A model generated the notes under the pieces. The model searched no databases, was not told the DNA's origin, and was given only the letters and a program-made list of their open reading frames with translations. Made by a program: the position numbers and the translations under genes. Shown one piece after another: positions 12,303 to 15,907 of a stretch of 15,907 nucleotides of DNA; the first letter of the stretch is position 1, and the number at the start of each line of letters is the position of its first letter. This DNA comes from a bacterium. GTDB lineage: Bacteria > Patescibacteriota > Saccharimonadia > UBA4664. Where the stretch lies: assembly GCA_027449805.1 (NCBI GenBank), contig DAIDKY010000010.1:1-15907 (forward strand), given 5' to 3'.

Positions 12303-14990
12303 TTCCATCGTCTCTTTAAGCAGCTTGGCCACGGCCTCACCTTTATCCGCAACTGTCTCGACGATCAGCTCGTCATGGATCTGCAGTAATAATTTCGAAT
12401 CTTTGTCTAGCTTGGCATGAACGGCGATCATGGCCAGCTTGTAGATATCGGCGGCCGTACCTTGGATCGGCACGTTGACGGCCATGCGCTCGGCGCTGCT
12501 GCGAATCTGAAAGTTACTACTGCGTATCTCGGGACAGGCACGACGACGCCCGAACAACGTAGCGGTATACTCATTGTCGTAGGCGAACTTCTTGGTGTCC
12601 TCAATGTATTTGGCTAATTTAGGACGGACCTCGAAGTAACGTTTAATAAAATCCCCGGCTTCTTTCTGATCCATACCCGTGGCAACGCTTAGGCCATGGG
12701 CGCTCATTCCGTAGAGAACGCCGAAGTTGATCGTCTTGGCGGCACCGCGCTGGTCTTTGGTAACTTGATCCAACGGCACGTTATAGAGCTCGGCGGCTGT
12801 CTGTTGGTGTAGATCAATGTCGTTTTTGAAAGTATCGATCATATCCTGGTCATCGGCCAAAGCCGCCGCCACGCGAAGCTCGATCTGCGAATAATCAGCG
12901 CTTACCAAGACCCGGCCCTTCGGCGCAACGAAAGCAGTGCGGATCTCGCGGCCTAGCTCGGTACGGACAGGGATGTTCTGCAGGTTCGGGTTGGTACTGC
13001 TTAGCCGGCCGGTCTGCGCGATTGTTTGATTAAAACTGGTGTGAATGCGGCCGTCGCTCTTGACCATATCCGGCAGCGCCTCTACATAAGTACTGCGCAG
13101 CTTCTCGTGCTCGCGAAACTCCATCAGCAGGGGTATAATCGGGTGCGTATCACGCAGCTTATCGAGCTCGCCAGCTGCAGTACTGAAGCCAGTTTTTCCC
13201 TTTTTTAAGCCATTAGTCGATAATCCGAGTCGCCCGTAAAGAATCTGCGCCAATTGAGCCGGAGAACTGAGATTAAACTCCTCGCCCGCCAGGTCGTAGA
13301 TGTCTGCCTTGAGCTTGCCGATTCGCTCATTTAGCCGCTTAGCAAAGGTCTTGAGAAATTGAACATCAAGCTCTATCCCGGTCAGTTCCATCTCGGCCAG
13401 GATGGTAATTAGCGGCCACTCCATCTGAGCACCGAGCTCGGCCAGACCTTCCTTCTCGAGTTCATCCTTGAGTTGAATATAAAGACGCCAGGTAATGTCC
13501 GCATCCTCGGCAGCATAGGTTGTAGCGGTATCGATCGCCACCGCATCGAAGTTAATCTGGTCCTTGCCCTTCTTGCCGATTAATTCGGTGATCGGAATCA
13601 TCTCGATGCCGAGCTCGTTGTAAGCAAGATCGTCGAGCGACTGCGATCGGCCTAAGGAATTAATCAGAAATGCCGCAACCATGGTATCAAAGGCAACACC
13701 GGCCACGTTGATCCCTTGCCGCATGAGCATCTCGATATCGAACTTAATGTTATGGCCGACTTTACCGATAGCAGGGTCTTCAAAGACGCCTCGTAGGGCA
13801 TCAACCACATGTGATCGATCAAGCTGTTTGCCATCGCTATGCCCGACGGGAATATAAAAGGCCTCGCCCTCCTTCCAGCTTACCGATATACCGACTAATT
13901 CAGCCTCGAAGGTGTCGACCGAGGTCGTCTCGGTATCGAAGGCAAAGACTTTCTGACTAGCTAGCTGCCTGGCCAGATCGTCCAGGCCTGCCTTAGTGGT
14001 AACCGCCGTGTAGCTGACATTATCGAGGTGCTTGCGCTCTTTGGGGGTTGGGACAAAGGTTTCGTCGAACAGGGATGGCGTGTCAGACGGCGTCTCCGAC
14101 GGCACGGCCAACTCCGGCGGCAGCTTAGCAAGGAGCGAACGAAACTCCAGACGACGAAATAGATTATGAATATGCTGGCGGTCAAAATTACCGACCCGCG
14201 CCGGCTCAAGATCCAGGGTGATCGGGGCATCGAGGACGATGCGGGAAAGTTCATGCGACAGGTAGGCAATCTCCTTGCTCTTGGCCAAATACTCGCCCGT
14301 CTTACCCGAAATCTCATCCAGATGATCGTAAATACCGTCGAGCGTCTTGTACTCGGCAATGAGCTTGCGCGCACCGACATCCCCGATGCCCGCAACGCCG
14401 GGGATATTATCACTCTTGTCGCCCACCAGCGCTTTGTAATCGATAAACTGCGCCGGCGTCATGCCGTATCGCTCCTGCATCTTTGCCAGATCATAACGAG
14501 TCGGTTCGGTACCGCGCGGATTAAAGATATCAACCACCGTGTTCTCGTCGACAAGCTGAAGCTGATCCTTGTCGCCGGTCGCGATAATTATGTCTAAATC
14601 ACCACGTTTCTCGGCCTGTCGCGCCAAAGTACCGATGATATCGTCCGCCTCGTACTTATCGAGCTCGATCCATGGCAAGGCGAGAGCGTCGACGAGCTCA
14701 TGCGTGGTCGGAATTTGGGCATAAAGATCCTCGGGCTGCTTTATACGGTGAGCCTTATACTCCGGATACATATCCTTGCGGAATGTATCACTCGACTTGT
14801 CCCAGGTAACGATGGCGTAGTCCGGCTTAAGGCTCTCGATTATCTTGAGCAGAATTAGGGCAAAGCCATAGACGGCATTAGTTGGCAGCCCCTCCTTGTT
14901 GGAAAGGTGCGGGATTGCGTGGTAGCCTCGGTGGAATATAGCCGACCCGTCGATGAGGACCAGAAGAGGTTTTTTACCCGATTTACTCAT
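12234..14990 (-). CDS. polA: DNA polymerase I
   Basis: PolA fills gaps, removes RNA primers and completes excision repair. From the ATG at 14990 the product has 918 residues, full length. Domains: 5' to 3' flap nuclease (about 8-290), 3' to 5' exonuclease (about 325-515) and polymerase (about 530-918). The exonuclease motifs look intact (DTE at 352-354, NIKFD with Asp418, YAAED with Asp496), so proofreading is expected, unlike in Taq or Bacillus enzymes. Polymerase motif A has Asp699 (SADYSQIELR), motif B Lys752 and Phe756 (KTINFGVLYG), motif C HDE at 872-874. The frame extends upstream to 15059, but the ATG at 14990 overlaps the stop of the preceding gene by 8 bases (ATGAGTAA), typical of coupling, and the protein then starts at family length. 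The end overlaps purF. Confidence 0.95.
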   Translation of the reverse strand: MSKSGKKPLLVLIDGSAIFHRGYHAIPHLSNKEGLPTNAVYGFALILLKIIESLKPDYAIVTWDKSSDTFRKDMYPEYKAHRIKQPEDLYAQIPTTHELVDALALPWIELDKYEADDIIGTLARQAEKRGDLDIIIATGDKDQLQLVDENTVVDIFNPRGTEPTRYDLAKMQERYGMTPAQFIDYKALVGDKSDNIPGVAGIGDVGARKLIAEYKTLDGIYDHLDEISGKTGEYLAKSKEIAYLSHELSRIVLDAPITLDLEPARVGNFDRQHIHNLFRRLEFRSLLAKLPPELAVPSETPSDTPSLFDETFVPTPKERKHLDNVSYTAVTTKAGLDDLARQLASQKVFAFDTETTSVDTFEAELVGISVSWKEGEAFYIPVGHSDGKQLDRSHVVDALRGVFEDPAIGKVGHNIKFDIEMLMRQGINVAGVAFDTMVAAFLINSLGRSQSLDDLAYNELGIEMIPITELIGKKGKDQINFDAVAIDTATTYAAEDADITWRLYIQLKDELEKEGLAELGAQMEWPLITILAEMELTGIELDVQFLKTFAKRLNERIGKLKADIYDLAGEEFNLSSPAQLAQILYGRLGLSTNGLKKGKTGFSTAAGELDKLRDTHPIIPLLMEFREHEKLRSTYVEALPDMVKSDGRIHTSFNQTIAQTGRLSSTNPNLQNIPVRTELGREIRTAFVAPKGRVLVSADYSQIELRVAAALADDQDMIDTFKNDIDLHQQTAAELYNVPLDQVTKDQRGAAKTINFGVLYGMSAHGLSVATGMDQKEAGDFIKRYFEVRPKLAKYIEDTKKFAYDNEYTATLFGRRRACPEIRSSNFQIRSSAERMAVNVPIQGTAADIYKLAMIAVHAKLDKDSKLLLQIHDELIVETVADKGEAVAKLLKETMESVYDLGLPLAVDVAVGKNWGEL

Positions 14991-15780
14991 TCTCACTTTT
15001 AGCATCCTCTTGGCGAGCCTGCTTAAGTAAACCCTTTGCAAGGTTAGCACTAATCGCAAGCTCGCCAGTATTGGGATAGCGTGCCTCGGCCATCTTGGCA
15101 GCTAGGCTACGTACTTGGTAGAAATCCTCACCTTCACCGTCAGATTCTAAGCCGAGGTCTCGCAACATTGAGCGGGTTAATTCATTGTGAAGTCGGCGTC
15201 GTCTTCGATCGAGTAGAGTAATGTCCTGCAGTGTAATATCGCCATCACCTTCGCGTGCCATTAAGCCAAGTTGCTCGTGCTCTTTAATAATCTCCATGTA
15301 GCGACCCCAGGCTTCATCGGTCATCTCCGAGAATGTATCTGGTGGATAATGAAACTTGCCTTCGCCATCAAGCATATTCATGGCGAGGAGAACCGCCTCG
15401 TTAGATTCATTCCCATTGAGACCGTTAAAGACGTTCTGGATCCGTTTTATCCGCGCCTGTTGTTTCTCATTTAAACTCATCAGGCGCTTTGACTCTTCTT
15501 CAGCAAGCTCTGGAAAGAGTTTCAATCGAGTCTCATGCCGTAGCGTACGGATCGATTGAACAGCTTCGGCTTCGCGCTCCTTACTACCAAATTTGACTGC
15601 TTCGTGGCGCTCATCCTGCAGAGCTGCGAGCAGCTCACTACTCTCAAGTTCTTGATCGATGCGATCCTCGATTTCATCTTCGGTAAGCTCAGCGCGCTGG
15701 GTCTCTAGTTCTTTGGCCAGCTCTTCGCCAGCGAAGCCGGCGTCGTCCCTATGATCAGGTCGCTCTGCAACAGTAGTCAT
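14983..15780 (-). CDS. Uncharacterised charged helical protein, coupled to polA
   Basis: I do not recognise this 265-residue protein. It has no signal peptide or membrane segment. It is highly charged and probably mostly helical: an acidic stretch (about 20-50, TEDEIEDRIDQELESSELL), a basic/acidic helix region (about 65-120), a middle part with Gly, Tyr and Trp (about 135-170), an Arg cluster LDRRRRRLHNEL (about 190-201) and a C-terminal helical part ending in SENE. The Arg cluster suggests contact with nucleic acid or an acidic partner (inference). AGAGG lies 5 bases before the ATG at 15780. Its stop overlaps the polA start by 8 bases, so the two are probably translated together, and a role near DNA repair or replication is possible but unproven. 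Confidence 0.8.
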   Translation of the reverse strand: MTTVAERPDHRDDAGFAGEELAKELETQRAELTEDEIEDRIDQELESSELLAALQDERHEAVKFGSKEREAEAVQSIRTLRHETRLKLFPELAEEESKRLMSLNEKQQARIKRIQNVFNGLNGNESNEAVLLAMNMLDGEGKFHYPPDTFSEMTDEAWGRYMEIIKEHEQLGLMAREGDGDITLQDITLLDRRRRRLHNELTRSMLRDLGLESDGEGEDFYQVRSLAAKMAEARYPNTGELAISANLAKGLLKQARQEDAKSENE

Positions 15781-15781
15781 G

Positions 15782-15802
15782 TATACCTCTTGATTAGGTA
15801 TA
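15782..15802. repeat. Inverted repeat over the ribosome binding site of the 265-residue gene
   Basis: TATACCT (15782-15788) and AGGTATA (15796-15802) form a perfect 7-bp inverted repeat with a 7-base spacer. In the minus-strand mRNA one arm covers the AGG of the Shine-Dalgarno and ends one base before the ATG at 15780. It could be an operator or an RNA hairpin that hides the ribosome binding site. Confidence 0.5.
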
Positions 15803-15826
15803 GTTTAGCAAAGTTCGAACCGATCG

Positions 15827-15907
15827 CTAAGCCCTGGTCAGCTTATCTATTGTCTTTAAAGCCGATTCAGTCAACTCACCAATAACTGGTACTAAAAAAG
15901 ACCCCCT
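15827..15907 (-). CDS. C-terminal end of an unidentified gene (cut by window edge)
   Basis: The minus strand has a single open frame entering from the right edge and ending in TAG at 15829-15827, giving 26 residues that end in ALKTIDKLTRA. The other two minus frames are closed. The residues look like normal protein ending in an amphipathic helix, but are too few to name. Its stop lies 46 bases before the next gene on the same strand, so it may belong to the same operon as polA. Confidence 0.4.
   Translation of the reverse strand, partial: RGSFLVPVIGELTESALKTIDKLTRA

Overview
The window is about 15.9 kb of gene-dense, single-copy housekeeping DNA. It reads as a piece of a small bacterial chromosome, probably from the Candidate Phyla Radiation (Patescibacteria) and most likely Saccharibacteria-like. 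This placement is inference from the protein set: RNase J plus PNPase, a TruB without its C-terminal domain, an S20 with a Lys/Ala tail, FtsK, a DHH-family protein next to truB, and an isolated purF. TGA ends three genes (truB, the DHH gene, purF), so the standard bacterial code applies and not the UGA=Gly code of SR1/Gracilibacteria. No phage, transposase, CRISPR array, rRNA or convincing tRNA was seen.

Layout from left to right. (1) Bases 1-1042, minus: the N-terminal half of ftsK, cut by the window edge. (2) 1043-1282: a gap with the ftsK promoter, two matching 18-bp palindromes and the terminator of the next operon. (3) 8114 down to 1283, minus: an RNA-metabolism operon in the order DHH-family protein, truB, rpsO, pnp, a family-4 uracil-DNA glycosylase, and rnj (RNase J). 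(4) 8232-8863, plus: rpsT (S20) and a 73-residue unknown, divergent from the DHH gene. (5) 10776 down to 8853, minus: mutM and holA, separated by a 62-bp imperfect palindrome. (6) 10854-12302, plus: purF, divergent from mutM and overlapping the end of polA by 69 bp. (7) 15907 down to 12234, minus: the tail of an unidentified gene, a 265-residue unknown, and polA.

How the genes fit together. The long operon joins ribosome and tRNA maturation (TruB, S15) to RNA decay (PNPase 3' to 5', RNase J endonuclease and 5' exonuclease). Its first gene is a DHH/NrnA-like protein that has lost most metal-binding residues. The right half is replication and repair: the DNA polymerase III delta subunit, formamidopyrimidine-DNA glycosylase, and a full-length DNA polymerase I with an apparently intact proofreading site. 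The uracil glycosylase and FtsK add repair and chromosome segregation.

The observations most worth a second look are: a family-4 uracil-DNA glycosylase with no cysteine at all, so it cannot bind the family's usual 4Fe-4S cluster; a DHH-family protein that looks like a pseudoenzyme; promoters whose -10 box lies only 7-10 bases before the start codon, which implies leaderless mRNAs for operon-first genes; a dispersed palindromic motif shared by the rpsO and holA leaders; and two uncharacterised proteins. I do not see an obvious new defence or mobile system here.
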